DNA of 64,000 nt from Marinomonas agarivorans (GCA_002173415.2 NHNK02000010.1:62001-126000), one strand, 5' to 3'. Shown: positions 9,035 through 17,446, counted from the first letter of the stretch. Program-made: numbers and translations. The notes: a model not told the origin generated them from the letters alone.

Positions 9035-9162
9035 ATATTGGGGTCAGATCAAAAGCTATTTTTTCACATCTGAGTAGAGAGCTATTATCACCGGCACGAT
9101 ATCTGGTCGCAAGGCTACAGCTATCTCTAGTTTCTTGATTTTGTATCTGACCTCAAATATCT
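9034..9162 (+). repeat. Dispersed imperfect-palindrome repeat, copy 2
   Basis: Begins AATATTGGGGTCAGATC and ends GTATCTGACCTCAAATATC. The core is shared with copies at 2495 and 11008. It joins the amidinohydrolase relic directly on its left. The 120 bases to its right, up to the next gene, show nothing I can identify. Confidence 0.8.
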
Positions 9163-9285
9163 TAATTCTTTGATCATAAAACTCTCTACTTTAAAAAAAC
9201 AATTATTTTTCGGAGGCGACTAGGGAATGATAAGGTGCGAAAGTTTCTTGTGCTAGGAAAAACGATGGCAGGTAGAATTTAATGC

Positions 9286-10416
9286 TTATCTCATGCTACA
9301 GCTATATATGCCACCCTTACTATTTAAAAATATAATAGAAATTATAGAAGTGAGAATATAGGAGCAAGCTAAAAATATGTAAGCAAACTCTAGACTTATT
9401 TCCGTTAATAGAAATGAGGCTGTAATGGGGCCGGCTACCATTCCGACAGATTGTATTGTTCCACCTATTGAAAATATATTTTCATTCATCTGAGACATTC
9501 TTGATAAAACACAACAATAAGCTAAGGATGCAAATACATATTCGAGAATGAATGCCGCATAAATAAAATGTTTTTTCTCCAATAACTTTGTCACTGAAAA
9601 AAAACATATAGCAATAAAAAATAAAGAAAGAACTAGAAGAGTTTTTGAATTATTCTCATTTATTACCTTTCCAAAGATAGGCATAAAAACGCTAAATATT
9701 ATAAAACCAATAGTAAGTAAATATGCTGTGGCATGGCTAGCGTTTTCATTGAAACTTATTTTTAGTGTTAAAATAGAAGTTAATGATAGAAATCCAAAAG
9801 TAAAGTCAAAGATAAAAAATGTTAATAATAAACTAAAAGATTCTAAGCTTAAAATTGGGCGTTTAAATTTTTTTTGTCTGACTATATTTTTAGTGTCTAT
9901 TTTTTCTTTTTCATAAAGAAAAAATAGTACAAGGCAAAAAAAAGAAGGAATCAAAAATGAGTAAAGAGGCTGATTACTTTTTAAGAAAATAGATACAATT
10001 AAAGGGCCTAAAAAAACACCGATTGAAGATGCAGAGTTTAGATATGCAAGTTTCTGTGTGGCACTTTCTTTTTTGCTCATTTCTATAGATTGTTTTGTTA
10101 AGTAAATACCAAGTAAAAGCCCTTCGATACCTCTGAAGATGAAAATTAGTATCGACTTTTCTGAAAAGAACATTCCAAAATATGTTAAAGAGGCTGTAAT
10201 TAAAATTGCTTTGCTGCTTTGCTGCTTCACTATTTTAAACGAGCTAAGTAGATAACCAATAGACTTAAAAAAAGGGTATGTTGCAATTAATACTGAAATT
10301 TCCTGATTAGACATACCTGCATTTAGGAAATAAATCACTAGAGGAGGGATCATTCCGTACCCAGAACTTATAGCTAAAGCCCCAGCGCTTCTTATGAAGG
10401 TGTTTTTATCCATCAT
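9286..10416 (-). CDS. MFS transporter in an AT-rich block
   Basis: 376-residue protein with about eleven to twelve helices and MFS-like pseudosymmetry, including FRGIEGLLLGIYLTK, YLNSASSIGVFLGPLIV and a C-terminal GGTIQSVGMVAGPITASFL. The gene is markedly more AT-rich than its neighbours and uses A/T-ending codons, which suggests transfer. Its start (two adjacent ATGs at 10416 and 10413) overlaps the end of a small open frame upstream, so the three leftward frames 10893 to 9286 probably form one unit. Substrate unknown. Confidence 0.7.
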   Translation of the reverse strand: MMDKNTFIRSAGALAISSGYGMIPPLVIYFLNAGMSNQEISVLIATYPFFKSIGYLLSSFKIVKQQSSKAILITASLTYFGMFFSEKSILIFIFRGIEGLLLGIYLTKQSIEMSKKESATQKLAYLNSASSIGVFLGPLIVSIFLKSNQPLYSFLIPSFFCLVLFFLYEKEKIDTKNIVRQKKFKRPILSLESFSLLLTFFIFDFTFGFLSLTSILTLKISFNENASHATAYLLTIGFIIFSVFMPIFGKVINENNSKTLLVLSLFFIAICFFSVTKLLEKKHFIYAAFILEYVFASLAYCCVLSRMSQMNENIFSIGGTIQSVGMVAGPITASFLLTEISLEFAYIFLACSYILTSIISIIFLNSKGGIYSCSMR

Positions 10417-10588
10417 TATGTGAAGTCTTGAAATAAGAAAAAAATTGATTTATTGGACTATAAGAGCCATTTCTAACACATCCAGCCAGTGCTTCTATTG
10501 GATTCAAACCTTTATCATGAACATACTTAGCTACAGTAATAGCTAAATGGCCATCATATTCTATGTGACAAATATCTCTAAAATTAAA
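10406..10588 (-). other. Open frame without a standard start, possible frameshifted tail of the upstream gene
   Basis: On the minus strand an uninterrupted frame of about 60 codons reads CHIEYDGHLAITVAKYVHD, then KGLNPIEALAGCVRNGSYSP, then INQFFSYFKTSHNDG and stop. It contains no ATG, GTG or TTG. It overlaps the end of 10561-10893 in another frame and the start of the MFS gene (stop at 10406-10408). Either a single-base change has split one longer gene here, or this is a decaying remnant. Its composition looks protein-like. I do not recognise the family. Confidence 0.4.
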
Positions 10589-10893
10589 TCAAAACCTCCA
10601 AGAGAAAGGTGCGTAATCTTTTTTTCTATCTTATATCCAAACCTATTAATTCGTGCATAAACTCCACATGTTTCTTTTGATAAGTTATCTCTTAATGTCA
10701 TATATATGCCAGCAGAGTCGGAAGGTATATTCTTTAGAGAATCAACGTTTAGACCGTTCTGTTGGATAAGTAATTTAATTGTTCCAAGAGTGTGATTTAT
10801 ATCATTAATATTGTCGGAATGTTTATTTATATCTGAAATTAGAGAGGGAGAGGGGGTAGGCGCAATAATATTCATTTGAAAATCCATATTCAA
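10561..10893 (-). CDS. Hypothetical protein (110 aa)
   Basis: Hydrophilic 110-residue protein with an Asn/Asp/Ile-rich N-terminal half (SDINKHSDNINDINHTLG) and no recognisable domain or signal peptide. Strongly AT-rich, like the downstream MFS gene, and probably co-transcribed with it. Its last ten residues may be out of frame relative to an ancestral longer product (see 10406-10588). Confidence 0.45.
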   Translation of the reverse strand: MNMDFQMNIIAPTPSPSLISDINKHSDNINDINHTLGTIKLLIQQNGLNVDSLKNIPSDSAGIYMTLRDNLSKETCGVYARINRFGYKIEKKITHLSLGGFDLILEIFVT

Positions 10894-11007
10894 CTTTATC
10901 CATAAAAATTTTTTTTAAGATACATCAAATTAAAAATTATGCAAGAATTTTTAGGCTCGATACATTTTTTGTTATTTTGATGATAAAATTTTTTATAAAG
11001 TTGACGA

Positions 11008-11130
11008 GATATTTGGGGGGCAACTCAAAAACGGTTCTTTATCTCTGAGTAGAGAACTATTATCACCGGCACGCTATCTGGTCGCAAGGCTACGGCTATC
11101 TCTAGTTTCTCGATCTGCCCCCAAATATTC
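11008..11130 (+). repeat. Dispersed imperfect-palindrome repeat, copy 3
   Basis: Ends are the clearest of the three copies: ATATTTGGGGG at the left and CCCCCAAATATT at the right. The internal core GAGTAGAGAACTATTATCAC with TGGTCGCAAGGC matches the other two. It lies directly downstream of the YoeB gene (stop at 11149). Confidence 0.8.
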
Positions 11131-11148
11131 CTAACAGACTTTATCCAC

Positions 11149-11415
11149 TTAGTAATGATAGCGACATGACAAGATTGTGATTGCTTGATCATCAATGGCG
11201 TAAACCAAACGGTTGGTATCGTCTATTCGTCGTGACCAGAAGCCAGCTAAGTTCTCCCTTAGTGGCTCGGGTTTACCAATACCCTCAAAAGGGGAGCGCT
11301 TCATATCTATGATTAATTTATTGATCCGTTTTAGTGTTTTTTTATCTTGTGTTTGCCAGTACACATAGTCGTTCCAAGCGTCATCCGTCCATGACAGCAA
11401 ACGGCTATTCATCAA
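11149..11415 (-). CDS. yoeB: YoeB-family toxin (ribosome-dependent mRNA endonuclease)
   Basis: 88-residue RelE/YoeB-fold toxin that cleaves translated mRNA in the ribosomal A site. Conserved blocks are KTLKRINKLIIDMKRSPFEG, GKPEPLRENLAGFWSRRID and the C-terminal CRYHY. By alignment with E. coli YoeB the catalytic residues are E50, R69 and H87, all present, so the toxin looks intact. It overlaps the antitoxin gene by 11 bases. Confidence 0.93.
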   Translation of the reverse strand: MMNSRLLSWTDDAWNDYVYWQTQDKKTLKRINKLIIDMKRSPFEGIGKPEPLRENLAGFWSRRIDDTNRLVYAIDDQAITILSCRYHY

Positions 11416-11659
11416 TTAAGTCCCTTAGTGTTGTTTTACTGGCTTTGTATTGAGCAATGGAGCGGTTCAAATGCTCCGCATTCGCAGGAGAACGCAGCAA
11501 ATGCACAGTCTCCATTAAGCTGTTGTAATAATCTAAAGACATTACCACAGCGTCTTCAGCGTCTCGACGGGTGATAATGGTTGTATCGGCATCATTAACT
11601 ACATTATCTAAGACACTTTTTAAACCATTACGAGCTTCTGTAAAAGATACGATTCTCAT
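11405..11659 (-). CDS. yefM: YefM/Phd-family antitoxin
   Basis: 84-residue antitoxin with the YefM N-terminal DNA-binding fold (SFTEARNGLKSVLDNVVND, then ITRRDAEDAVVMSLDYYNSL) and a charged C-terminal tail that binds YoeB. It is first in the operon and overlaps yoeB. Two TGTACA motifs upstream resemble the E. coli yefM operator, so the complex probably represses its own promoter. Confidence 0.93.
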   Translation of the reverse strand: MRIVSFTEARNGLKSVLDNVVNDADTTIITRRDAEDAVVMSLDYYNSLMETVHLLRSPANAEHLNRSIAQYKASKTTLRDLIDE

Positions 11660-11671
11660 AAGTCCCCCACA

Positions 11672-11718
11672 TGTACAATTAAAAGAACAAGTGTATGCGC
11701 TTTAACTTTATATGTACA
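11672..11718. promoter_or_regulatory. Candidate YefM-YoeB operator (two TGTACA motifs)
   Basis: TGTACA occurs at 11672-11677 and 11713-11718, 13 and 54 bases upstream of the yefM start. TGTACA is the core of the palindromes bound by E. coli YefM. The assignment by analogy is good, but it is not proven here. Confidence 0.6.
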
Positions 11719-11757
11719 GATAAATGGACATGTTGGCTAGCCATGTCATGTGCTAAA

Positions 11758-12105
11758 CTAGCTGAAGAAGCAAGCATTGGCATCTTCTCTGACTATAGCT
11801 AGAAAATCTTCGAAGTATTTTACTTCTGGACATGGCGCGTAGCGATGCCACTTTAAATCTTGGCGTTGCCAATATATTTTCCAAACCTTCTTTGATTTTA
11901 CATATGTGGCTTTAGCAACAGGAATATGTATAACATTTTCAGGATTTTGCCATTCAGGACGAATTTCAAATAACTCGATACTTTGATTTTCGATGCTATA
12001 ACCAAAATCCAATTCTTTCCTAATATGCATTGGAGGCCGCTCGGCAGCCATAAATTCTTCCAGTTTCCTTTCACATCTCTTTATCTCAAATTCACTTATT
12101 GCCAT
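11758..12105 (-). CDS. DUF3024-type protein
   Basis: 115-residue soluble protein. It has the N-terminal helix FEIKRCERKLEEFM, a middle strand region with IRPEWQNPENVIHIPVAKATYVK, and the tryptophan-rich KVWKIYWQRQDLKWHRY that marks DUF3024. Function unknown. Such genes are common singletons in marine gammaproteobacterial accessory regions. Confidence 0.7.
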   Translation of the reverse strand: MAISEFEIKRCERKLEEFMAAERPPMHIRKELDFGYSIENQSIELFEIRPEWQNPENVIHIPVAKATYVKSKKVWKIYWQRQDLKWHRYAPCPEVKYFEDFLAIVREDANACFFS

Positions 12106-12148
12106 AAATCATTCTCTGAATTTTGGAGAGCACTATTTTAACAATACG

Positions 12149-12229
12149 ACTACATCTTTTTCAAAAATAACTGATTTACTTCAATTTTTTAAAATCCCAT
12201 CGTTAAACGGTGTTGGCAAAATCCAATAT
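12149..12229 (+). repeat. Second dispersed repeat family, copy A
   Basis: About 80 bases similar to 31953-32026. The best-conserved part is ATCGTTAAACGGTGTTGGCA then AAATCCAA; the last part can form a TGTTGG/CCAA hairpin. It is followed at once by an IS3-like remnant. Confidence 0.7.
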
Positions 12230-12237
12230 CAGGTTTT

Positions 12238-12310
12238 TGAACTGACCCCCAATAGTTGGACATTCCAATGACTTGGGGGCCTTTTATGCCTAAATACAAT
12301 CGAGCGTTTA
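12238..12310 (+). mobile_element. IS3-family left-end remnant
   Basis: TGAACTGACCCCCAATAGTTGGACA is followed by an ATG at 12287 reading MPKYNRAFKP. This resembles the terminal sequence and OrfA start (M-x-K-Y-x-x-x-F-K) of IS3-family elements. The frame dies after about 15 codons at the end of the aldolase gene. No transposase body remains. Confidence 0.45.
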
Positions 12311-12940
12311 AACCCCTTTTTTCTCCAAAATACGGATATCGCTATCACTAATGTAAGCAATATCTTGCCCTTGTAATAGAAAGTAGAGTTTCGCCGTTTC
12401 TTCTAATTCTTCGGCATTATCAACGGCATCAAGTAGGTTACTTCCAGTAATAACAGGGCCATGATTTGCCAATAAATAGGCTCGATAGTTAGGGGCTAAA
12501 CGGCCTAATTCCGTGGCGATATTGCTATCACCTGGGTTAAAGTAGTCAATCACTGGTAAATTGCCAACACGCATTACATAGTAAGGGGTGAAAGGCTTAA
12601 TTGCGTTACTTTTATTGATACCCTTTATACAAGACAGGGCGGTTAAATAGGTTGAATGCAAATGGACTATGGCGTTTGCCGAGGGTCTGTTCTTATAAAT
12701 TTCTAAATGAAAAGCGACCTCTTTCGAGGGTTTTTCGCCTGACAAATGTTCCCCTGACATGTTGACAACGGCAAGTGAATCGGCATTAAGGCGACCAAAA
12801 GACGAACCAGTAGGTGTTGTTAGTACTCTGTCATGGTCGAGCTTGACCGACAGATTGCCAGCGCCACCTGTGGCATAGCCACGGTCAAACATGGATTTTG
12901 CGAGATCAACTAACTGTTCTCTTTGCTCTTGTTCTGTCAT
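12308..12940 (-). CDS. otnC: Class II aldolase-type decarboxylase, OtnC-like
   Basis: 210-residue class II aldolase/adducin-fold enzyme. By family, OtnC decarboxylates 3-oxo-tetronate 4-phosphate to dihydroxyacetone phosphate. Expected metal ligands are H93 and H95 (IVHLHSTYLTAL) and H160 (LLANHG), and the acid-base glutamate is E74 (PSKEVAFHLEIY). It overlaps the kinase gene by 4 bases (ATGA), so the two steps are translationally coupled. Fuculose- and ribulose-phosphate aldolases share the fold, but pairing with OtnK favours OtnC. Confidence 0.85.
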   Translation of the reverse strand: MTEQEQREQLVDLAKSMFDRGYATGGAGNLSVKLDHDRVLTTPTGSSFGRLNADSLAVVNMSGEHLSGEKPSKEVAFHLEIYKNRPSANAIVHLHSTYLTALSCIKGINKSNAIKPFTPYYVMRVGNLPVIDYFNPGDSNIATELGRLAPNYRAYLLANHGPVITGSNLLDAVDNAEELEETAKLYFLLQGQDIAYISDSDIRILEKKGV

Positions 12941-14196
12941 GACGTCATATCCTGTGCTTTTTGGAAGAAATCTTCATCACCAAAATTGCCCGATTTTAGT
13001 GCCAGTTTCGTTGTGTTATCGAGACTGGACACCCAAGGAACACCTGGAGCAATTTCTGCCCCAATTCGAAATTGCTCAATGCCTAGTGCTTGAGTCACAG
13101 TGCCTGATGTTTCACCGCCGGCACTGATAAAGGTAGAAAATTGCTGATGAGCAAGGCGATGTACAAGTTCATGAAAAAGGTGTTCAACTTTTTCCGCCAC
13201 TGTCGGGCCAAACTTTGCTTGAATGTCCTGCAATTCTTCAGGGGGTACTGTTGCGTAAACCATAGGAAAGTAAGGTGTATTAGGTTGTTCTAAGCACCAG
13301 TTTTCTAATTCATCTATGTAGGCTTTATTGTTTAAGCACTGTTCAATATCCACTTTTAAACTTGGGGCATGGCTTTGGTAGTTGGCAACTTGTTTGTTGG
13401 TCATTTGCGAGCACGAACCTGAAATAACAATGCCTTTTGTATTGGGTTTGTTTGTGGTGGTTGATGTTGTGAATGTTGCTGTAACTTGCCCTGATTCGAC
13501 GGCAACGGCGGCAAGAGCACCTACCAAGCCTGAGCCACCTGTTAGTAGAGGGAAGTCGAGGGTACTACGAGCAATTGTGAGTAAATCTGTGTCACTCAGT
13601 GTGTCGCATACAACAAAATGGGCTTGTTGTTTCGCTAAGTTTTGTATACGTAAGTGACAAGCATCTACGCCTTGTTGAATGGTTTGCCAATCCAATAAGC
13701 CCGCTTTACCTTGAGATTGCGATTCCATTACTCTAAGAATATTGGCATCACGCATAGGTGTAATTGGGTGATGGCGCATGCCTGACTCTGATAACAGTTG
13801 GTCAAATACAAACAAATTGCCTTGGTAAAGTGTACGACCATTAATTGGTAAGGCTGGGCATATAAGTGTTTGTTCTGTTTGCAAATGTGCCATGAGCGCT
13901 TCGGTAACCGGACCGATATTACCTTGCTCTGTGCTGTCAAAGGTTGAGCAGTATTTAAAGTAAATCAGTGTGCAACCTTGATTTAGTAGCCATTGGCATG
14001 CCTCTAGTGACTGCTGCACTGCTTCATCCACTGGGCAAGAGCGAGTTTTTAAGCTAATAACGAATGCATCAGCGTCAAGTGGCGCAGTTGTATTGCTGAC
14101 ACCAGCCAATTGAATGGTCGTTAATCCATGTTTTACGATAAAGCTGGCAGCATCCGTTGCACCAGTAAAGTCGTCTGCTATGACACCAATTTTCAT
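12937..14196 (-). CDS. otnK: Four-carbon acid-sugar kinase (DUF1537 family), OtnK-like
   Basis: 419-residue kinase of the family that phosphorylates 3-oxo-tetronate or threonate at C4. The N-terminal domain starts IGVIADDFTGATDAASFIVKHG and carries YFKYCSTFDST; the C-terminal nucleotide-binding domain carries ISAGGETSGTV. Both are diagnostic, and the length is typical. It is followed by otnC and preceded, across a 137-base gap with a hairpin, by tctA. The exact substrate depends on the dehydrogenase, which is unusual here. Confidence 0.88.
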   Translation of the reverse strand: MKIGVIADDFTGATDAASFIVKHGLTTIQLAGVSNTTAPLDADAFVISLKTRSCPVDEAVQQSLEACQWLLNQGCTLIYFKYCSTFDSTEQGNIGPVTEALMAHLQTEQTLICPALPINGRTLYQGNLFVFDQLLSESGMRHHPITPMRDANILRVMESQSQGKAGLLDWQTIQQGVDACHLRIQNLAKQQAHFVVCDTLSDTDLLTIARSTLDFPLLTGGSGLVGALAAVAVESGQVTATFTTSTTTNKPNTKGIVISGSCSQMTNKQVANYQSHAPSLKVDIEQCLNNKAYIDELENWCLEQPNTPYFPMVYATVPPEELQDIQAKFGPTVAEKVEHLFHELVHRLAHQQFSTFISAGGETSGTVTQALGIEQFRIGAEIAPGVPWVSSLDNTTKLALKSGNFGDEDFFQKAQDMTS

Positions 14197-14229
14197 TGTC
14201 TACTTCTCGTTGCATATTGATTTAGCAAA

Positions 14230-14252
14230 CCTAGTAGACAGGTTCTACTAGG
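14230..14252 (-). promoter_or_regulatory. Hairpin between tctA and otnK
   Basis: CCTAGTAGA-CAGGT-TCTACTAGG forms a perfect 9-bp stem without a T-run. It lies in the gap between tctA and otnK and could modulate mRNA stability. A nearby GTAGGTTGA is repeated twice. Confidence 0.5.
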
Positions 14253-14332
14253 CTCTTAATTTGTAGGTTGATCGTTCGTAGGTTGACACCCATGCGTGCT
14301 ATGTCGATCGTTTTCTCGTTTCGTTGCCTCAT

Positions 14333-15856
14333 TTAATTGCTTCGTTTGGCTTGGTAGCGTTTATAGGCTCGAAACGCGAGAGATAAACCAATGGCACCAA
14401 CCATAAACAGGGTGAGAGCTAGAGAAAGCGGACGTTCGACAAAAATCTGTAAACTACCTTGACTGATAATCAAAGATTGTAAGAAGGTGCTTTCCGCCAT
14501 ACCACCTAAAACCAGTGCCAAAACGGTAGCGGCAGGCGAGTAGCCATACAATTTCATTCCAAAACCGATTAATCCCATAAAGAGCAGCATGGATGTCTCA
14601 ATAATGCTGTTGTTCAATGCATATGCCCCAATGACACAGAGAATTATGATGACAGGCACAACAAGGCGATAAGGAATATCAAGAAACTTAACAAATAAGG
14701 GAATGGCAAGAATGCTTAGCGCAACCAAAATCATATTGCCCATGTACATGCTGGCTACCAATCCCCAAACTAAATCTGGGTTTGCATCAATTAATGTTGG
14801 CCCAGGTTGCAGCCCCCACATCATCAACGCGCCTAGTAATACGGCGGTTGCCCCAGAACCTGGGATGCCAAGTGAAATAAGCGGTACCATAGCTCCAGCA
14901 GAAGCGGCATTGTTGGCGGTTTCTGGTGCTACTAGGCCTCGCATTTCACCCTTGCCAAACCGCTCTGGGTCTTTCGCCACTTTTTTCTCGACAGAGTAAG
15001 CCAATATGGAGCCAATGGTGGCACCAGAACCGGGCAAGACACCAGCAATAAAGCCAATGATTGAGCCGCGAATAAAGGTGAATTTCGATGTTAGATAATC
15101 TTTGGCAGTAGGCCAAAAATCTCTGGAGCGAAAGTTGAACTGCACTCTGTCTTTTTCCATTTTGTGTTGGCCTGTGTAAATGCAATACAGCAATTCACCA
15201 ATACCAAATAAACCAATGGCAACAGGCACAAAATAAATCCCGCTAATCAATTCAGGTGAGCCAAAAGTAAAGCGTTGGGCACCACTGACGGAATCTACAC
15301 CAACCATTGCGATAGCAAAACCAAATAAAGCCGAAATAATGCCGTTCAATTTATTGTCACCCATCATGGTGGTTAGCAACAGTAAACCCAACATGATGAT
15401 CAAAAAGTATTCCGAAGGCCCAAAAGAGGAAGCAAACTGTGCCAATACAGGTGCAAAACCACAGATAAGTATGACGCCAAGGGTACCGCCAACAAAAGAG
15501 GCAATTGCTTGCATAACTAGGGCAGGACCAGCACGGCCCTGTTGTGCCATAGGATAGCCATCCAATGTGGAGGCTACTGTGGCAGATTCGCCCGGTGTAT
15601 TAATCAAGATAGAGGTAATGGTTCCTCCATACATGGAGCCATAGTAAATGCCTGAAAGCATGATTATGGCTGTTGTAGGTTCAAGGCCAAAGGTCAAAGG
15701 AATTAATATGGCGATACCGGCGGCGGGGCCAAAACCAGGGAATAATCCAACGATCATGCCAACAATGGCACCAATCAGCAGGAACATAAGGTTGGTCGTT
15801 GTTAATGCAACGGACATACCGAATGATAGATTATTTAGAATTTCTGCAAAAAACAT
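14333..15856 (-). CDS. tctA: TTT transporter large permease subunit (second system)
   Basis: 507-residue TctA with the two half motifs GLFPGFGPAAGIAILIPLTF and GVLPGSGATIGSILAYSVEK, plus SILINTPGESATVASTLDGYPM and SLGIPGSGATAVLLGALM. About twelve helices. The last of the three tct genes in transcription order, before otnK. It presumably imports the acid degraded by this cluster. Only distantly similar to the TctA at 4904-6424, so the two systems are not a recent duplication. Confidence 0.92.
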   Translation of the reverse strand: MFFAEILNNLSFGMSVALTTTNLMFLLIGAIVGMIVGLFPGFGPAAGIAILIPLTFGLEPTTAIIMLSGIYYGSMYGGTITSILINTPGESATVASTLDGYPMAQQGRAGPALVMQAIASFVGGTLGVILICGFAPVLAQFASSFGPSEYFLIIMLGLLLLTTMMGDNKLNGIISALFGFAIAMVGVDSVSGAQRFTFGSPELISGIYFVPVAIGLFGIGELLYCIYTGQHKMEKDRVQFNFRSRDFWPTAKDYLTSKFTFIRGSIIGFIAGVLPGSGATIGSILAYSVEKKVAKDPERFGKGEMRGLVAPETANNAASAGAMVPLISLGIPGSGATAVLLGALMMWGLQPGPTLIDANPDLVWGLVASMYMGNMILVALSILAIPLFVKFLDIPYRLVVPVIIILCVIGAYALNNSIIETSMLLFMGLIGFGMKLYGYSPAATVLALVLGGMAESTFLQSLIISQGSLQIFVERPLSLALTLFMVGAIGLSLAFRAYKRYQAKRSN

Positions 15857-15875
15857 AACAACAGATTCCTATCGA

Positions 15876-16343
15876 TTAATAGAAGGTGCCGAGTAGGCCC
15901 GCCGGTAAACCAGCTTGCAGCCAGACATCAAATAACATGAAAACACTGGCTGGAAAAATAAGAGAATAAACGAGATTTTGTAGTGTCTTGCCTCGATTGA
16001 AGTAAGCCAAAAATGCCATACAGAAAACAATCATAGATATAATGGCACCCAATATATTTAGACCGAAAATAAGTAAAGCAATGCAAGCTGCAATAGTGAA
16101 GGTATCTTTAACATACCGTTGATTAACAGACTCATCTTGTAACGTTTCCTCTGCCAAAAGTCGTTGGTGGTAATCCTTATACACATTAATGGCTGTGGCT
16201 ATGACCAGACCCAAACCGATAAGTAAAGGAAAGTACCCAGACCCTGGACGACCATTAATGTCATGCAAACTCAGGGTTTGCAGCCCATAAATCGTAAAAG
16301 CCAAAGAAAAAATAAGGGTGCTGACAGAAAACCAAAATCGCAT
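15876..16343 (-). CDS. tctB: TTT transporter small membrane subunit (second system)
   Basis: 155-residue protein with four hydrophobic helices and the TctB-typical N-terminal GRPGSGYFPLLIGLGLVIATAIN. It ends 19 bases before tctA. The gap to tctC upstream contains a strong hairpin, so less tctB than tctC message is likely. Confidence 0.82.
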   Translation of the reverse strand: MRFWFSVSTLIFSLAFTIYGLQTLSLHDINGRPGSGYFPLLIGLGLVIATAINVYKDYHQRLLAEETLQDESVNQRYVKDTFTIAACIALLIFGLNILGAIISMIVFCMAFLAYFNRGKTLQNLVYSLIFPASVFMLFDVWLQAGLPAGLLGTFY

Positions 16344-16357
16344 ACTAACTCCTGAGT

Positions 16358-16381
16358 AGTGCGGCGATTATCCGCCGCACT
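16358..16381 (-). promoter_or_regulatory. Hairpin between tctC and tctB
   Basis: AGTGCGGCG and CGCCGCACT form a 9-bp GC-rich stem with a six-base loop and no T-run. This is the pattern of an intercistronic stabiliser or partial attenuator that lets the binding protein be made in excess. Confidence 0.6.
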
Positions 16382-16390
16382 GTCTAACTT

Positions 16391-17371
16391 TTATTTTATC
16401 GCGCCAATCTGAGTAAGAATGCGCTTAAAATCTGCATTGGTTGCGGCTAAATTGTCGGAGAAGTCGTCTCCCCAAATTGTGTTGCCAGACAAGCTGTTTG
16501 TTTCCAAATAGTCTTTCCATTCTGGTGTGTTAACCACTTTCTTTAACGTTTCAACCCACCATTGCTGGATATCTTTGTCTACATTGCTTGGCATAACAAC
16601 GCCTCGTGGTAGAGAGAAGGCAAAGTTATAACCTTGCTCTTTGAACGTTGGGACATCTTTATAAATGGTGCTTCTTTGCGCTTCAGAATAGGCCAACGGA
16701 CGGAAGTTGCCAGCCGCAATTTGCCCAGACACTTCAGAAGGGTTAGCAATAATGGCATCAATACTCTTCGAGGTTAACGAAGTAATTAGGCCGCCGCTGT
16801 CTTGTGAAGGTACGTAGTCGTAATTAAAACCTGCTGCTTCGGCAAATAAACTTGCTACTACTCTTTCAGGACCAGCTGCACCAGTACCACCAATGGTAAT
16901 GCGGTTGTTTTTTGCATACTCTACAAACTCTTTTGCTGAGGCAAATTGTGAGTCAGCACGAACCACAATGAACATGGCATCTTGAGCAAGTAAACCAATG
17001 GGTGTGAAGTCTTGGTATGTCCAACCGGTATTCGATACCAGAGGTGTTCCCAAAAAGTTACCGCTAGTTGATGTTAAGTGGTATGGGTTACCTGCTTGTT
17101 GAGCGACATAGTTAAAGCCAACAGCACCACTGCCACCTGCTAAATTATCCACACGAATATTTTTCTTATAGAACTTATATTTCTTAAGTATTTCTACCAC
17201 GGTACGCGACATCAAATCGTTACCGCCACCAGGCCCAAACGCAATAGTGTATTTAAGGTTTTTAGTTGGGTAATTAAGGTCTTTAGCAACACTAAAAGGT
17301 GACACTAGCAAGGCGGCCGTAATTGGCAACACCATAACTTTTTTCAATAAAGACTGCTTGAATAGAGACAT
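16391..17371 (-). CDS. tctC: TTT transporter substrate-binding protein (second system)
   Basis: 326-residue Bug-family periplasmic receptor. The signal peptide is at residues 1-29 (LPITAALLVSPFSVAKD). Next comes the ligand loop IAFGPGGGNDLMSRTV, then NLAGGSGAVGFNYVAQ and GGTGAAGPERVVASLF. AAAGGAACC precedes the ATG. It sits between the dehydrogenase and tctB, consistent with capture of the cluster's substrate. Confidence 0.9.
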   Translation of the reverse strand: MSLFKQSLLKKVMVLPITAALLVSPFSVAKDLNYPTKNLKYTIAFGPGGGNDLMSRTVVEILKKYKFYKKNIRVDNLAGGSGAVGFNYVAQQAGNPYHLTSTSGNFLGTPLVSNTGWTYQDFTPIGLLAQDAMFIVVRADSQFASAKEFVEYAKNNRITIGGTGAAGPERVVASLFAEAAGFNYDYVPSQDSGGLITSLTSKSIDAIIANPSEVSGQIAAGNFRPLAYSEAQRSTIYKDVPTFKEQGYNFAFSLPRGVVMPSNVDKDIQQWWVETLKKVVNTPEWKDYLETNSLSGNTIWGDDFSDNLAATNADFKRILTQIGAIK

Positions 17372-17426
17372 AATTTGGTTCCTTTATTGTATTTATTAGA
17401 TAGAGCATTTATGTAGTCACAGTTTC

Positions 17427-17446
17427 GCCCTACCTAATGGTAGGGC
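17427..17446 (-). promoter_or_regulatory. Hairpin between dehydrogenase gene and tctC
   Basis: GCCCTACC-TAAT-GGTAGGGC, a perfect 8-bp stem with a four-base loop and no T-run, just after the dehydrogenase stop. Likely an intercistronic processing or stabilising element. Confidence 0.5.

Noticed and set aside
8844-9035. 63-codon forward ORF
   Set aside because: It is the reverse-strand shadow of the amidinohydrolase relic; the similar shadow exists over the intact gene at 22284-22511.
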